A stretch of 64,000 nucleotides of DNA from Centrapalus pauciflorus (taxonomy: Eukaryota; Streptophyta; Magnoliopsida; Asterales; Asteraceae), in contig JAANYP010002100.1 in the NCBI GenBank assembly GCA_020465985.1, positions 434,001 to 498,000 on the forward strand. Direction: 5' to 3'. Below, piece after piece: positions 44,771 to 58,252 of this stretch. Under the pieces are notes generated by a model. It searched no databases. It worked only from the letters and a program-made list of their open reading frames with translations, and was not told the DNA's origin. Each line of letters begins with the position of its first letter. The stretch's first letter is position 1. The position numbers were made by a program, and so were the translations under genes.

Positions 44771-45315
44771 CTAGTTTATTTATCCATATAATATAAAATT
44801 TTATTTGAATAATAACTTTTATAATAAATTATAAATTTTAGAATAATTACAACATTCGATAATAAACGTCATAAACTATTAATATTATGAAACATATTTG
44901 ATTCAATATTTATTTTAAACAGTATAGATTATAGAAAGGAAAAATTATAAAAAATAATTTAATGAACTTCCAAATGATAAACGGAGAAAACATTGTAAAA
45001 TGCTTAAGCTTTATTTATAATTAATAAACAATACATAATTGAGATATGATAAATCCTTAGCTTTATTAAAAAATTAATTAAAGTCTTTATAAATCGAAAT
45101 TTTCATTTTCAAGTGTTATATATTAACTATTAGAAAAATGATTATACTAGCCTAGAGTCGGTAACAAAATCGCTATAACATATTAATTATTAATTAATTG
45201 TATTAATCATTTAAAAAAATTATAAATTACACGTTTCCAATGAAAGGTACGTTAATTGACATTCTAGTTAAGTGTCAAGTGACAATCTATATACTTATTT
45301 AGTAGAAAAGATAGA
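44771..45315 (-). mobile_element. Short Helitron, minus strand
   Basis: On the minus strand it begins TCTATCTTTTCTACTAAATA after an A and ends with tatggataaataaactag followed by T. The 3' hairpin is weak, so the call rests on the two termini. Confidence 0.5.
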
Positions 45316-45555
45316 TTTTATTTCGATAAATTTACATGTACACATACACACAATCTTTATTTTATGTTTTAATTTTAAATGATATAAATCAGACAGCGCA
45401 CAAGTAAAATACTAATTTATCATAGTTTAGCTAATTAATCACTTTTGTTAAACATATAACATAACAATAAAAATGGAATTACATTAATTTGTCATCATAC
45501 AAATCTTATATAAACTTTTGAAATAAATCGAATATCTACTATATTTTTTAGCTTA

Positions 45556-45848
45556 CTAGTTTATGAACCCACGTGAATAATTTTTAATAAATAATTTCTT
45601 ATATAAAATGTATATAAACTTAAAATTAAATCTCAACGAAACCCAAACAACATGCAAATGAAACCCGAAACTCTAGCAAAACCCAAAACCCTAACAAAAC
45701 TCTAACTGAGCCCTAAAGAGAGAAATCGAAAGAAATAAAAATAAGACGATATAGAGCATCAAAATGAAAAGTGAAAACTAAGGTGTTGTAGATTAAATGT
45801 CTGAAGTCCTTTTTATATCTACCATTTATTCAAAATATCTTTCCACGT
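45556..45848 (-). mobile_element. Helitron-like fragment, minus strand
   Basis: The 3' terminus on the minus strand is cacgtgggttcataaactag followed by T, the same family as the ends at 277 and 24588. The 5' end is unclear and may lie near 45826. A hAT element sits immediately to the right. Confidence 0.35.
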
Positions 45849-46340
45849 CAGTGGCGTAGCCAGGAATTTTACATAGTGCGGCCAAAGTTGTTAATAGCAA
45901 TCAGCTAGTTACTATTACTTTTCATCATGGTTGTGCAAATTCACAAATCACATAAAATTAATAAATAACACAATTAAAGTGCAAGGATGCAATTTCAAAC
46001 TTATATTAAAACTATTGATACAATCGAAGTGCAAAAGCCTAGAGCAAACATATTTTTTTACAATAATTCGTTAGAATCCAAGAAATCAACAATTTTAGAA
46101 AAAACAAAAGCAATATTATCAAGCAAATCAACAAAAGATACAATTACAAAAATAAATAAATGATCTTTTTGCTATGCATTTTATACCTAACATCGTTATA
46201 TATAAACATATATTAATGGGCTGATACATTCTCTAGGGGTGGCCATGGCACATGGTTATATATAAACATATAATAATGGGCTGATACATTTTCTAGGGGT
46301 GGCCATGGCCCAACCCACTGGCTTAATAACTACGCCATTA
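45849..46340. mobile_element. Non-autonomous hAT element (CAGTGGCGTAGCC ends)
   Basis: The left end cagtggcgtagccagg and the reverse complement of the right end (taatggcgtagttattaagc) are inverted. The flanks ttccacgt (45841-45848) and ttccatgt (46341-46348) form an 8-bp TSD with one mismatch. A 60-bp tandem duplication lies inside (46197-46316). Confidence 0.78.
46197..46316. repeat. 60-bp tandem duplication inside the hAT element
   Basis: Two adjacent units containing tataaacatata, aatgggctgatacatt and ctaggggtggccatggc differ at only a few positions, so the duplication is recent relative to the element. Confidence 0.85.
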
Positions 46341-46348
46341 TTCCATGT

Positions 46349-47086
46349 GAGGATATAAGTGCTCAAAAATAGCTTATTGTAAAAAACAAATAATGCCCGA
46401 CCTTTTGTAGTGTGAGCAAGTGGAGAGAGATATGCCAATTGGTGAGAGAGACGCCAATGGGTAGAGACTTAGCGTATTGAATTTTGGGGTGCATGATTGA
46501 CGACGACCAAAATCAGCTAAAGTTTATTGGACCCATAAAACTATGACTTCCGATTTACATACAAGGGACCCATATGGCCATGTTCCAGACTTTATGGCTT
46601 CATAATTATACATAACATTAATTATTTTTATTATGTAAGATAAAAAACTACGATCAATAATTTTTTGTCCGACCGTCTTGATAAGTTGATAGGACCTTTA
46701 TAAGATGATTTCTGATATCATGGGAGTAAAAATCAATCAATAAATCAGATTTCAAAATCCATTGAGAGCATCCTTAATAATTGATTTAAGTTATATATAA
46801 ATCATCAAGTATATAATATCAATCATTATTACAGTAAAATAACTTGAATTTAATAACTTTATGTCCTATTAATGATGTATTTAATTTTTTTTATATTTAG
46901 ATTGAGATTCTAAATTAGATAATTAAAAGGAAAAATTACCAATAATATAATATAAAATACAAAAATTGATGATGATGATAATATAAAAAATTTTAGGTCA
47001 AAAAAGAAAACATAATATTCTAATTTGATAAAAGAATGTATTAATGACCAATTAAGAAAGTAAAATTTTGATTTTATGTTTCTTTA
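46349..47086. other. Intergenic sequence, nothing recognised
   Basis: No gene or bounded element seen. Confidence 0.4.
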
Positions 47087-47249
47087 TGAGGGATTCTATA
47101 CGCACACCACTCGGTTGCTAATCATACACCCACTTCTTAATGTTTGAGAATATTAACTTTTAATGATTGAGTCACACGTCATTTACAAAAATCATTTGAG
47201 TAAGGGGGTGTGTGATTATTAAATAGTAGTTGTACATATAACAATGCCC
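47087..47249. mobile_element. Small TIR MITE, second copy of the 14734-14911 family
   Basis: Shares gttgctaatcatacaccc and gggtgtgtgattatt inverted motifs with the copy upstream of ALDH copy A. The flanks contain ttctttat on both sides but are offset by 2 bp, so the TSD is not certain. Confidence 0.5.
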
Positions 47250-47689
47250 TTCTTTATTGGTAAAAGAATAATATTAGATTGTTTTTCTTGGTCTAAAATT
47301 TGTATTCATGTCATTTCTTGGCCAAACTAGCTAGAATTTTATATTATCTTTCTCGGTCAAAACTTTCTTACAATATCTTTATTGTCAAATTTTGTATTTA
47401 TATTACCTTTCTTGCTAATTTTCTCTAAAAATTATAGAATAATTATGCAGATAATAATTTATGATGTATCACTTTATAAATTTTAATAAATTAAGGCGTC
47501 ATTTGGTTTAATTAGATTTCAACTACTTTTGAAATCCATTATTTTATAGATTTAAAAAAAAAAATTTGGGTACCGCTGGGATTGCATAAATTTAAAATGA
47601 TGGATTTTAAAATGATAGGATTTTAAAATATTTAGGGGATAGATGGAATATTAAAGGTGGAGAATATGAAATGATAAATGAAGCTAATT

Positions 47690-48002
47690 GGGCGTTTGGT
47701 TCGCAGATTTCCTGGGATTCATTGGGATTTGCATTTAAAATCCTGTGTTTGGTTCGCAGATTTTAGTAAGGATTTAAAATCACAGGATTTCTCAAATCCC
47801 TTCATTCTTTGTTACTTAAAAACTCAGTCTCCCCCTTAAGATTTTAAATCCTAGTTACCTTGCATTCTCCAGATTAGCAAATTTTTTCTATAATATAATG
47901 CAGATTTTTTGACAAAATCTTGACCAATGCAAATGCTGCATAATGCAAATCCTTTGACAAAACGTAAATCCCAGATAAAAAAATCTGCGAACCAAACGCT
48001 CC
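47690..48002. mobile_element. Harbinger/Tourist-like MITE (GGGCGTTTGGTTCGC ends), copy 1
   Basis: Left end gggcgtttggttcgcagatt and reversed right end ggagcgtttggttcgcagat are inverted over at least 20 bp. The same terminal sequence bounds the MITE at 63635-63942. Confidence 0.7.
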
Positions 48003-48519
48003 TAAGTCTTTTCTTTTTAGTTTTTATCCAAACATGACATGGAAAGAAATCTAAATTTAAATCCTAAATGAGTTGTTTAAATTTCCCAAATATATTATAT
48101 CTTTTAAAAAAAATGTATTATGTGTTTTCAAATTTAAAAAATATATTATGTGTTTTAATAAGATATAAGTTCATAGCATTTTATTTATCATAATAAAGAT
48201 AATATTTTATGTAAAATTTAAATTTCTGATTATTATATTGAATAAAATACATAAAATTAGAAATAAAAAAAATTAAAAAAATGTTTAAAAAAAGCAACTA
48301 ACATTTACATATATTTAAAAAAATAGATAAAGAAAGTTACGACAATTAACAATATCATTCGTGTATTTTTTATAATAATTAATGTTCATATGTTTTAGTT
48401 TAAGTTTACAATGCAAACAATTATTTGTTTAAAAGTATTTATGTGACGACGTATTACAGATAGAAGTTTACCCAAATTTAACGAACAACAAAGCTTCCAA
48501 AACGTTAACAATTTACAAA
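48003..48519. other. Short AT-rich region 3' of ALDH copy C
   Basis: Probably includes the 3'-UTR of copy C. No other feature is visible. Confidence 0.4.
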
Positions 48520-51500
48520 TTACAACCACGGTGAATCAAAAATGGGTGTGACAACAGCTTTGGTTTGAAGAAACTTTTCTAGGGCTTCCATACCGTGATC
48601 TTTTCCGAAACCGCTCATTTTGTACCCTCCGATCGGGCATCCCGAATCGAAATTATGATAACAATTTATCCAAATTATCCCTGCCCGAATTGATCTCGAC
48701 ACCCTGTTGGCTATGTTCAAGTCATTCGTCACGATCCCAGCCGCTAGACCATATGATGTAGCATTTGCTCTTGTAACCGCCTCTTCGACCGTCCTGCAAA
48801 TTAACATCAATTCTTCTCGTAATCACCTATCCATCCCACGAGACATAATTTCGAAAAATCAAGACTTACTTGAACTTCATAAGAGCCATAACCGGACCAA
48901 ATATTTCATCTTTGGCGATAAACATATCATCCTGATCGTAAACAAAGAAAGAACATATATATATATATATATATACACACAAGGCCATTATATAAGCGAA
49001 TTACAATATACGAAACACGAATTTTGACACATACTGTAACGTTTACAAAGATAGTTGGCTCGATATAGTATCCTTTCTCTCCGCAAGGCCTTCCACCGGT
49101 TAGCAAAGTTGCGCCTTCTCTCTTTCCATGATCAATGTACGAAAGTACTTTTTCGTATTGTTTCTTATCCACCTATGAAAACAAATACAAATACATTCAT
49201 GTTACTTAATCATAACATAAATACATATTTCATTGTTAGTAAAGTACGCTTAAACAGGTCTTGGAGTTACTTGGGGTCCTTGACGAGTGGACGGATCGAA
49301 TGGATTCCCAACGACCCATGTTTTCGCTGTTTCAACCAATTTTTTCACGAGTTGATCGTAAATTCCTTCTTGGACATAAACACGCGAGGCACAAACGCAA
49401 ACTTCTCCCTATATACAAAAGGAAGTATATATATATAAGTATAGGTTAACAAAACTAGGTGGAATAATCATAGGGAACTTAATTAATTGTGAAATACGTT
49501 ACCTTGTTAGCCAGACTCCCAAAGAGAGCAAGATCCGCGGCTTGATCAACATTTGCATCGTCAAAGATTAGGAGAGGGGATTTGCCTCCGAGCTCGAGAG
49601 ACACCGTTTTCAAATTGCTTGTTGCGGCAGCCTGCATTATTTGTCGTCCAACTTCAGTCGATCCAGTGAAACTAACCTGAATATGAAGATCGAAACAAAT
49701 TTAAAAAATCAATGAAATGAGCCATTTTACCTTTTTTTCCAAATTATGCAAAAACAGTAGAAATGAAAAGCATCTATACTAACACAATCTATATCCATAT
49801 GTGACGCTACCGCAGAGCCTGCTGTACGCCCGAACCCGGTGACAACATTGATCACCCCATTTGGGATCCCTGCCTAATTAATAACACAAAGACGTAAATG
49901 TTAGCAGATCGTCACTAAAACAGGACACGATCAATTCATCAACACGTACGAACTAACGTAGGAGAATTGTTTACAAGTTTAGCCAAATGAGCCAAGAAAA
50001 GAGCGGAGAGGGGTGCTTGTTCGGCAGGCTTGACGACCATGGTGCAGCCAGCAGCTAAAGCAGGTGCGCATTTAAGAATAAACATGGCGCTAGGAAAGTT
50101 CCAAGGGATGATGAGACCAACAACGCCGATAGGTTCAAGCAAAGTGTAGCCTTGAAATTCACTTGACAATTTCAAAGTCTTGCCGTGAATTTTATCCGCA
50201 GCGCCAGCAAAATAGCGGAGTTCTTTCGATACGCTAGGAATGTCGATGGCAGTCTCGAAGGTAAAAACTTTTCCGGCATCGAGTGTTTCCAATGCCGCTA
50301 GTTCCTCCACGTTTTCATCGATCAAGTCTGCAAACTTATTCATTATTATACCCCTTTCCTGAAATATTTCACACAAGTTCAATTAAGTTTTAATACCATA
50401 AATTTCATGCTATGATTAGATGAAAAATAGCAAGGTCAATAGTATAATTAATAAAAAATATTTGTTAGTTGTTAATTGTTAGAATTGATGCAAAGTTATT
50501 GTACGTACGTAGCATGATAAAAAAAAAATGACAAGTTAAACGTGAAAATTTGGACGTGGTTGTAATTAGCAAAACGGAAAAGAAATTATTATTCTCTATA
50601 ATTAACCATATATAATATCACAATACAATCTACAATCACAAAAATGAATATTTATAATAAACATTTTATGTTAATCTGTCTCCTAAATCTATTCAATAAA
50701 CTATACTCTAAATTTTCAAATAGCTTACGTTACATGTGGATGTAATATCTTATTTACATCCTGACGCAACGCGCGTAGATAAACAATATCTTGTTAAAAT
50801 TCAACGAAAGACATATTAAAGTTTTTGTTTCTGTGACGACGTAACCCTACACGTGAAGTAACGTAATACTTAAGTTTGAATATGCAAATTACTAATATAT
50901 ATAGAAAATGACGTTCATAAATAAGAAACGGTCTCTTTATTAATTCTTATCTTTTAATTTTATATTTTCTAAAATTATCATTTTATTATTTATACATATG
51001 GTTACGTACGTTATTGACATGAAATTAATTATCTTAACTATATTTTATTTGCAAGAACGATCATAGCTTTTTGAATTTTTTTTTTTAAATAAACTACTTT
51101 AACTTCAATTTTAAAAGGAGTAAGAAAAATATATTTTGAGTGAAAGGTTAATTAAATTAAAAGAAGAATATTATATTTACACATCCTGGCATACGAGGCC
51201 AAGAACCATGATCAAATGCTTCTCGAGCAGCTTTCACCGCCAAATCAACGTCTTCTTTATCTCCTTCTGCAATCATGGCTATCGCTTCTTCTGTGCTTGG
51301 ATTTATTGTCTCAAATGTTTTTCCTGTGAAGTATTGATTACTCAATAATTCAGTAGAAAATACTATAAAATGAGAGCAAATTACTAAAAGAAAAATAAAA
51401 GTAGATAAACAATTACATTAATAAATCTAGATAGGTTGTTAAAAAAGAAAAAAAATGATTTGAAATAGTTGTGTATATTTAATATTGTTTCGACTTAGAT

Positions 51501-54214
51501 TGTGTATTTTTTGTATACATTTAGACTATCTATTTTCAAAGTGGTTTGATTTGATAGTTCGATAATGTGAAAAACCAGTAGCACATGTTATATACTTTAC
51601 CAATGTTTTGATTTATATTGTATATTTTTAAAAGTGTTTTACTATAGGAAGCATACCAACAAAAGTTTTTAGATTTGGTAGTTAAATAACATAGTAGTCG
51701 GCAGCTAAAACTATCTTTATCGTATTCTTTTACATAAGGGATAATTGTGCAAAAAACCACTAACTTGTTAGTTTTTTGTGATTAAAACCCCAAACCATTT
51801 TCCGTTGCATAAAAAACCCCGAACTAACTAAAAATTAGTAAATCAAGGTTTTATCAATGAGTAACCGGTTGAAACCGGTTTTTAAATCCTACGTGGACCG
51901 GTAAATAACTTACGTGACATAAATTTTATTTGTTGAAACTGGTTGCCAAGTATTACACATCATTTAAACCCCCGTTGATGATGTATTCCCGTTTAAAAAG
52001 TACAATTAAAAATTATCAACGGGGTTTAAATGATGTGTAATTATTGGCAAACGGTTTCAACAATTAAAATTTATTCCACGTAGGTTATTTACCGTTCCAC
52101 GTAGGATTAATAGCTAGTTTCAACCGGTTACCCATTAATAAAACCTTAATTTACGAACTTTTAGTTAGTTTGGGGTTTTCTATACAACGAAAAATGGTTT
52201 GGGGTTTTAATCACAAAAACCCGACAAGTTTGGGGTTTTTTACGCAGTTATCCCTTTACATAACTAAAAGTTTTAGTTTTTTTAAAAAATTACAACTCCT
52301 AAAAGCTACAACTTAAAACGTAAAACATGTTTTAAATGTGTTGTATGTTATGCATTATATTATCAAAGTGGGTTGCTATTTATCATAATTAACCCGTTTA
52401 ATTATACAAAATACATTATTGATAGTAACAAGTGAAAAAACTCTTCATAGATGGGGGTTTTTATACCCTAGCTACTTCTCTACAACTACCAGCCACAAAT
52501 GAGATTATGACGAAACTACATAAACAAAAGCCCAATAAATAAACCTACTAAAAATTACATTGTTTCGTGTTTTTTCGTGTTTGATTTTTTAATGATAATT
52601 TAAAACAAATAAGATTAAATATTTTAAGCATAATATCATATGTGTCAAAAGCGTAAGAAATTTAGACTATTACTAGATTATTCATTTAAAATAGGGTAAA
52701 TTGCAAATTTCATTTATGTGGTTTACTACAAAGTATAAATTGAATTCTTTAACTTAAAAATTACACTGGAAGTCTTTGTGGTTGAAGTTTTATTACGAAT
52801 TTCATCATTTGACCATTTAAAATGATCATTTTACCCTTACTTGCTTAACAATTATAATTAATGTTGTTGTTATTATTATTTTTATATTATTATAAAATAA
52901 TAAACTAATTTAAAAAAAAATTAAAATACAGTAAAATATTTAATGCAGAACACATAAAAATAAATAATAAAATATTTGTTAAGACATATGAATAATAATT
53001 ATTATTAATTAAAAACTAAAAAATAACATTTTGAATTTAGATTTTTAAACTTTTTAAAATAAAATGTAAACCTTTTTTGAATAATAAATTAAATTATTTC
53101 TATTAAGTATTAATTTTTACCCTTTTACATTAAATGATTTAAATAAGGATTAAAACATCTATAAAAACATATAAATTGTTATTTTTTTATCTTTTTGATT
53201 TTTTGATGAAAAAGTTAAACGTTTCCATGAGTTGTAAAACAAAAAAAGTAACCGTTTTCATTAACATAAAAAAAATTTAGTTTTTGGAATTTTTGATAGT
53301 TTTCTAGAACTTTTCTAAAAACATTTAAAAAATAGCTTTTTAAAAATTTTAAACTTTTCAAAACAATTAAAGTTTTTTCAAAATGTTTTAATTTTTTTTA
53401 AAAAAATTTTAAACTATGACAATGTTTTTAAACGTTTACTGAAAGTGTAAAAAAATTGTTTATGTAAAATATTTAAAAACTTCAAAAGAGTTTTTAATGC
53501 TTTTTGACAATATTTACCTTTATTTTGATTTAAAAAAAAAAGTTTACTTTTTTTAAAGTAAAAAGTATAAAATAAAACGTTTTAGTTAGTAATAATAATT
53601 TATTTATCTTTATTAATATTTTATTATTTAAATTTATGTCATTTATATTAAATTAGTTTTAGTGGTCTATTTAATTTTTTAGATTAGTTTATTATTTAAT
53701 AATAATAAAGATATAATAAAAGAAAGTAAGCATATGGTCACGATATCCGTAACAAAACAACAACCACATTAATTTTCAAGTATAATTTATAAGGTAAAAT
53801 GACCCGATCCATATATTGACCATATCTAACAAACCACAGGACAAATTTGTAATTTAGCCATTAAAATTTAGAATTTGGCTTCCTGTACTTGCACACGGGT
53901 CACAGCTCTGCTTGTTAAGTAGAAGTGATATGAACAATAAAATATGTATGGGTAAATGGATTGATGAAGAAACCCATTTATTTCAATGGAGGTTTTCAGA
54001 TGCTTTAATGATCAGAGAAATTTAATTAAGCACGTGATATTATAGAAATTCAATTGTTATGGTTGTACGTGTCACAAAGTGCCACTTAAATTTCAGGAAT
54101 CTTTAATTTATCACCAAACAATTTTTATCAAAAGCTATATATCATTTTGCTAAATAATCATACACAGTAGGTTTTATAAAATAGTATCTTGAGGTCAAAA
54201 ACTCAGATTTATAG

Positions 54215-54294
<80 letters not shown>

Positions 54295-54657
54295 GAAACC
54301 AACTTCATTAAAAACAAAATTTGAGTTATTAACAACTAGTTTGAGAAACTTGATGAGAATTCAAGTCTATTTATCTAGCCATGTATCAATCAAGTCTTTA
54401 TAAGTTAGAACTCGATAAAGTTTAACTCGAACAAAATTCAAACTCGAGTAGGTTTAATCGTATGAAGCTCGAATTAATAAAAGATGGACGAAATTAAATC
54501 ATGTTTAATCAGGTACAATAAAAAGGTTAAGTAGTTGGGGTTAATTGAAAGAGCACCTACCTGAAATGGAAGGAGTGAATTGTCCATTGATGAAAAGGTT
54601 TGTAAATTTGATGTTTGGAATATTGTGTGATTTTCTGTTTCCATTCGCCATAGTCAT
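48520..54657 (-). CDS. ALDH2C4-like: Cytosolic aldehyde dehydrogenase (ALDH2C/ALDH1 type), cluster copy C, 9 exons, 499 aa
   Basis: Same family and gene structure as copies A and B. Exons in transcript order: 54657-54561, 51323-51181, 50358-49975, 49873-49784, 49676-49503, 49408-49271, 49172-49035, 48931-48870, 48793-48520. The joined frame is open for 1500 nt. Landmarks: IPWNFPSAMF (Asn167), KPAEQAPLSAL, VSFTGSTEVG, SLELGGKSP (Glu266), NKGEVC (Cys300) then VCASRVYVQEG, C-terminal FDSPWL. The start MTMANG is preceded in frame by a TGA five codons upstream, so no N-terminal extension or transit peptide is possible. It is the most diverged copy in exons 3-9 (for example SAM instead of SVM after NFP, and GCPIGG instead of GCPFGG). 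The exon 1 donor is GTAGGT, a better match to the consensus than in A and B. Confidence 0.93.
51738..52254. mobile_element. Mutator-like foldback element with 9-bp TSD in intron 1 of ALDH copy C
   Basis: Ends gggataattgtgcaaaaaac and, reversed, gggataactgcgtaaaaaac are inverted; the perfect 9-bp TSD tttacataa lies at 51729-51737 and 52255-52263. The two arms are complementary over nearly the whole 517 bp. Same family as the element in intron 1 of copy A. Confidence 0.88.
52264..54214. other. Remainder of ALDH copy C intron 1
   Basis: AT-rich, with A/T homopolymer runs at 53200-53550. The words at 52690-52860 and 53780-53870 (tgcaaatttcattta, caaaccacaggacaaatttg) are weakly inverted and may bound an old foldback element. 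No exon found. Confidence 0.35.
54215..54291. repeat. (TA)n microsatellite in ALDH copy C intron 1
   Basis: About 77 bp of TA repeats, some 270 bp inside the intron from the exon 1 donor. Copy B has a similar tract about 460 bp from its donor; copy A does not. Confidence 0.95.
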
Positions 54658-54754
54658 CTCGAACTGTCACTCGATATATCTATCTTAAAATAGTTGTGCA
54701 GAGAAGGAGGAGGAGGAGGCCGTTTAGTTTACTACTTCTGCTACCTCTCCCCAA

Positions 54755-54761
54755 ATTTATA
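54755..54761 (-). promoter_or_regulatory. TATA box of ALDH copy C
   Basis: Minus strand reads TATAAATTTGGGGAG, 98 bp upstream of the start codon, paralleling copies A and B. Confidence 0.7.
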
Positions 54762-54964
54762 CCATAAAATCTAGATATATGTGTCTTTATGATAATACTT
54801 ATCTATCTTAGAAAATAATATATATATAGTCAACCATTTCTACAATTACCAGTCGCATCCGTTCCTTTCATTCAAATCAAGGATATTTTTTTATGTAATT
54901 TGTTATAAAAATATGAATAAATTTTAAATTTGTATAAAAAAAAAAATAAGGTAAGACATATACA

Positions 54965-55237
54965 ACGGCAACCTATTTTTTAAAAATTACTCATATGGTA
55001 AATCCTTTTATTTTATTATCGATAAGATATGCATACTTCAGTTTTTCAAACCAACGTGTCAATATTTCTAATAGAACATAGTTTTTCCGTACCAAAATTA
55101 CTTGTAAAACTAAGCTCTATTATATAGAAATGATCATATTAGTATAGGAAACTAAATTACACGTACCATATCGATCATAAAAAAAAAGGTTAAACATATC
55201 GTATTTATGATTTTTAGAAAAATAGATTGCTATTGTA
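54965..55237. mobile_element. Foldback MITE, family with caacctacttttgaaaa ends, copy 1
   Basis: Left arm ggcaacctattttttaaaaa and right arm aaaatagattgctattg are inverted and share acgtaccatatcgat and catatggtaaatcc words with the copy at 59279-59552. Confidence 0.5.
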
Positions 55238-55678
55238 ATATAAAATTACTAAAAGATTACTAATATTTGTAATATAAAAATTACATAAATTACTTAATTA
55301 TATTCATAATATAGGAATTGTGTTGCTCAATATAATTAAATAAAGATCCCCTCTTATATACCATGGAAATATATAGTATTAATTGGCTTGTTGACTTACT
55401 GTTACCTGGATATTCTTAATAAATATTATTTGCATAAAATATATACAAGTAAAAACTAAAACGTATAAATATTAATTATAATTTTAAAAAATATATAAAA
55501 GTAGTAGTAATAAGGTTTATAAATACATATGTATAGTAATATTTATTTAAAAGATTACAAAACCAAAGGAACTAGCAGGAGGAATTAGAGAGAAAGGGTG
55601 AGGTTAGCCTAGAAACAAAAACAACCCATACGGATACGGCCCCCTAAAAAGTAGAAATAACTCTAGTCCAGAGGTGGA

Positions 55679-55956
55679 CAGGGGTGAGCGACGAGTACTA
55701 TTTCCCGAACCCGAACCGGTACCAAACCGATACCGAATTAATATATCCGGTTCGGTATTCGGTTTTTAAATTAGCTAAAATTCGGTAATCGGTACTCTCG
55801 GTTCGGTATTCGGTTTTTAAATTAGCTACAATTCGGTATTCGGAACCGAACCGGCACCATATAAAATGATACGGTTCGGTAGTCGGTTCTTTCAAAACTA
55901 ATAATTCGGTTTCGGTATTTTCGGGATCGGTACGGTACGGTATCGAGCTCACCCTA
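55679..55956. repeat. Non-autonomous TIR element rich in GGTTCGGTATTCGG
   Basis: Ends aggggtgagc and gctcaccct are inverted. The interior is built from accgaacc/ggttcggtattcgg words, including a 51-bp tandem repeat starting at 55749 and 55800. Long open frames across it are artefacts of the repeat. The ends resemble common plant hAT MITEs, but no TSD is evident. Confidence 0.55.
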
Positions 55957-57374
55957 GAGATAGACAACTTAACCACTAGAAAAATTGGACCACCTAACCT
56001 ATAGGAGGAGAACCACTCAACCACACCATATGCTCCCCAACCCTCTTCACCCACGACTGTATGGTTTTGAGATCTACTACACTACAACTATAATCCAATA
56101 ATTAGAATATATGTTTTTCGATTTATATTTTTTTTTAATGAATTAACACAAATATATTTATAAATAGAGACGACCATTCTTATCATTTTGAGGTTCAAAA
56201 ATAGAAACTTAAAAAGAACCCTATACATATACATATTCAAAATAAACAAAATTCATTAAAAAAAATTTTACAATTGGATAATGAGAAACACCGTTGTTAA
56301 TCATTCAAATCTTGTAAAACTTTTCAACCTGCAATTAAACAAATAGAATTATGAAAACAATTAATGAATCAAAATCAAATGGAATTATGAAAACAATATG
56401 ATACAATACATCGAAGAAAAGAAAGGCCCACTCATGATAAAATACATTGAAGAAGAAAACAACATGATAGAATGCATCAAAAAAGTGATGAAAACTTTTG
56501 AAAAAAATGCAATATGGTTATATAGGAAATTAGAGAAAATCAAATGGGATATGAAAACAATTAAACAAATAATAAAGTAAACAATACCTTATTTAGGTTA
56601 AGGTTACAGACATTGTTCCAGTCACTTAATCAATGCAGTAGGTAATAAATATTTCACGCCTCCACCAACAAACATGCAGAAACAATCAATTAAAATCAAT
56701 GAGGAAGAGAATAGAAGAAGACGTTGCAATTATGTTGGAACCGTTGGGTAGTCAAAAAAGAGAACGACATGAGTCGTGATAGGCTTATGTGTATTGTGTA
56801 ATAGATTCATCGAAGAAGAGAACTATCTCACTCATTATTTTGTTGATTTCTCATCAATCAAAGAGACGTTTTTTTTTATTCCTAGCGGTAGCGTGATAGG
56901 CTCAACCGATTTTTCGCATTGAGCATCCATGTCAAAATCGGCTCCCATGTTCCTTATTTCCATTGTTGGGCATGTTGGGCTAAGTTAATACCCAAAAAAA
57001 GGCCCTTAGGTTGGATGGGCCAATAGACACAATTCATATAGGTGTTGATACAACACATGTATAATTTAACATTTAAATTAATTGATTTATTAAGATTCTT
57101 TCATGAATATATGTATCTTAGTTGATTTAACCAACATCTTACATGAATCAATACATTTTATGAGTCAAAACGTTTTATTTTTCAATAACTATATATGATT
57201 CAATACTTAATCACTTTGATTTAACATTTAAATTCTTCAATTCAACAAAGGGTATATGAACTTATATAGGTTAGTTGATTCAACAAACATCTTATGTGAT
57301 TCGAATCCTTAACTCTGTGGTTCAACAACCTTTTTGATTTAGCACATTCTATTATTCAACAAATTAAGTTCTAT
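55957..57374. other. Intergenic sequence
   Basis: An open frame at 56398-56580 encodes 60 Lys/Glu/Ile-rich residues with repeated YIEE units. It lacks any known domain and follows repeated cattgaagaa words, so coding is unlikely. Words such as gattcaacaaacatctta recur between 57050 and 57350. Confidence 0.35.
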
Positions 57375-57382
57375 GATTTAAT

Positions 57383-58244
57383 CAGGGGCGGATCCAGGAT
57401 ATTTTATTATCGGTGTCACTTTTTTAGAGTAAGTTTAATAGTTATATTTTCAAAATATTTTTTAATATGGATCGGGTCACTGAAACTGGTTGCCAACACA
57501 AAATTAACAAATACCAAGATTCTTATGATCAAAATAGTACATAAGGCAATACTATTTGCCAACTGTCGCAGTTGCGACCGACAAAACAAATATTAGCTTC
57601 AACAATTGAGAAACCAAAGAATACAAAAGATGCTTCTTATTAGTTTCAGTCATTAATTTAGCAAGCTCGCGGACTCCATTCAAATTAGAAAATATTGGAT
57701 CGTCTTTCATATTTTCAATATAGTATTCAAGTTGATGCACAAGATTAACATTCTCATCATAATTAAGATCATTCGGATACATCTCCGCCAACCTTAATAA
57801 CTTTGATGCATCAAGTCCCGAAAAGAATCACACTGTTAGGGGAATTTTCAACATATTTAAGTACCTCCATAACCGATCAAAAGCGATGATATAGATTAAA
57901 GGTTTTTCAACCAATTGGACCAGTGTCTTTAACAAGGTTTGGGCTAGTATTTTTTAATCTTTTGGGCTGATTTTTGAATCTTGTTTCTTATAATTTTATT
58001 TGGATTGGGCTTCTATTTTTTATTTTAAGTTTTTATGATTAAACTCAGTAATAATTTAATAAGTTTGGGTAACGAAATCAACAAATATAAATTAAAATTT
58101 ATATATTACTTTTATAAATTTTTCGTAGGTGTCACTAAAAAAAACACAGGTGTCGCCCGAATTTTTGATACATACGTAACTCAGTATTTTAAAATTTTAT
58201 CGGTGTCGAGTGACACCCGTCTTAATATATTAAATCCGCCCCTG
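57383..58244. mobile_element. Non-autonomous hAT transposon (CAGGGGCGGAT family), copy 2
   Basis: The 862-bp element starts caggggcggatccagg, ends tccgcccctg, and has the perfect 8-bp TSD gatttaat (57375-57382 and 58245-58252). Subterminal and internal sequence match copy 1 at 26867-27638, but this copy retains part of a transposase reading frame. Confidence 0.92.
57552..57830 (-). pseudogene. C-terminal remnant of a hAT transposase (dimerisation region)
   Basis: The minus-strand frame includes RLAEMYPNDL, GVRELAKLMTETNKKHLLYS and LIFVLSVATATVGK. This matches the C-terminal part of plant TTF/zinc-finger hAT transposases (family pattern LA..M..T.KH..Y.LVY.LLKLALiLPVATATVERaFSAM). It stops just before the conserved ER.FSAM segment and has no N-terminal catalytic part, so it is inactive. 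Confidence 0.75.
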
Positions 58245-58252
58245 GATTTAAT

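Noticed and set aside
45640..45720. Telomere-like words (aaaccctaac, aaacccaaac)
   Set aside because: The words are irregular and few, without tandem AAACCCT arrays, so this is not an interstitial telomere repeat.
55698..56054. 118-codon minus-strand frame rich in YRTE and YRFG
   Set aside because: It is the translation of the GGTTCGGTATTCGG repeat element and not a gene.
56398..56580. 60-codon Lys/Glu/Ile-rich frame as a small gene
   Set aside because: It is composed of short imperfect repeats, lacks a promoter or conserved motif, and lies in low-complexity AT-rich DNA.
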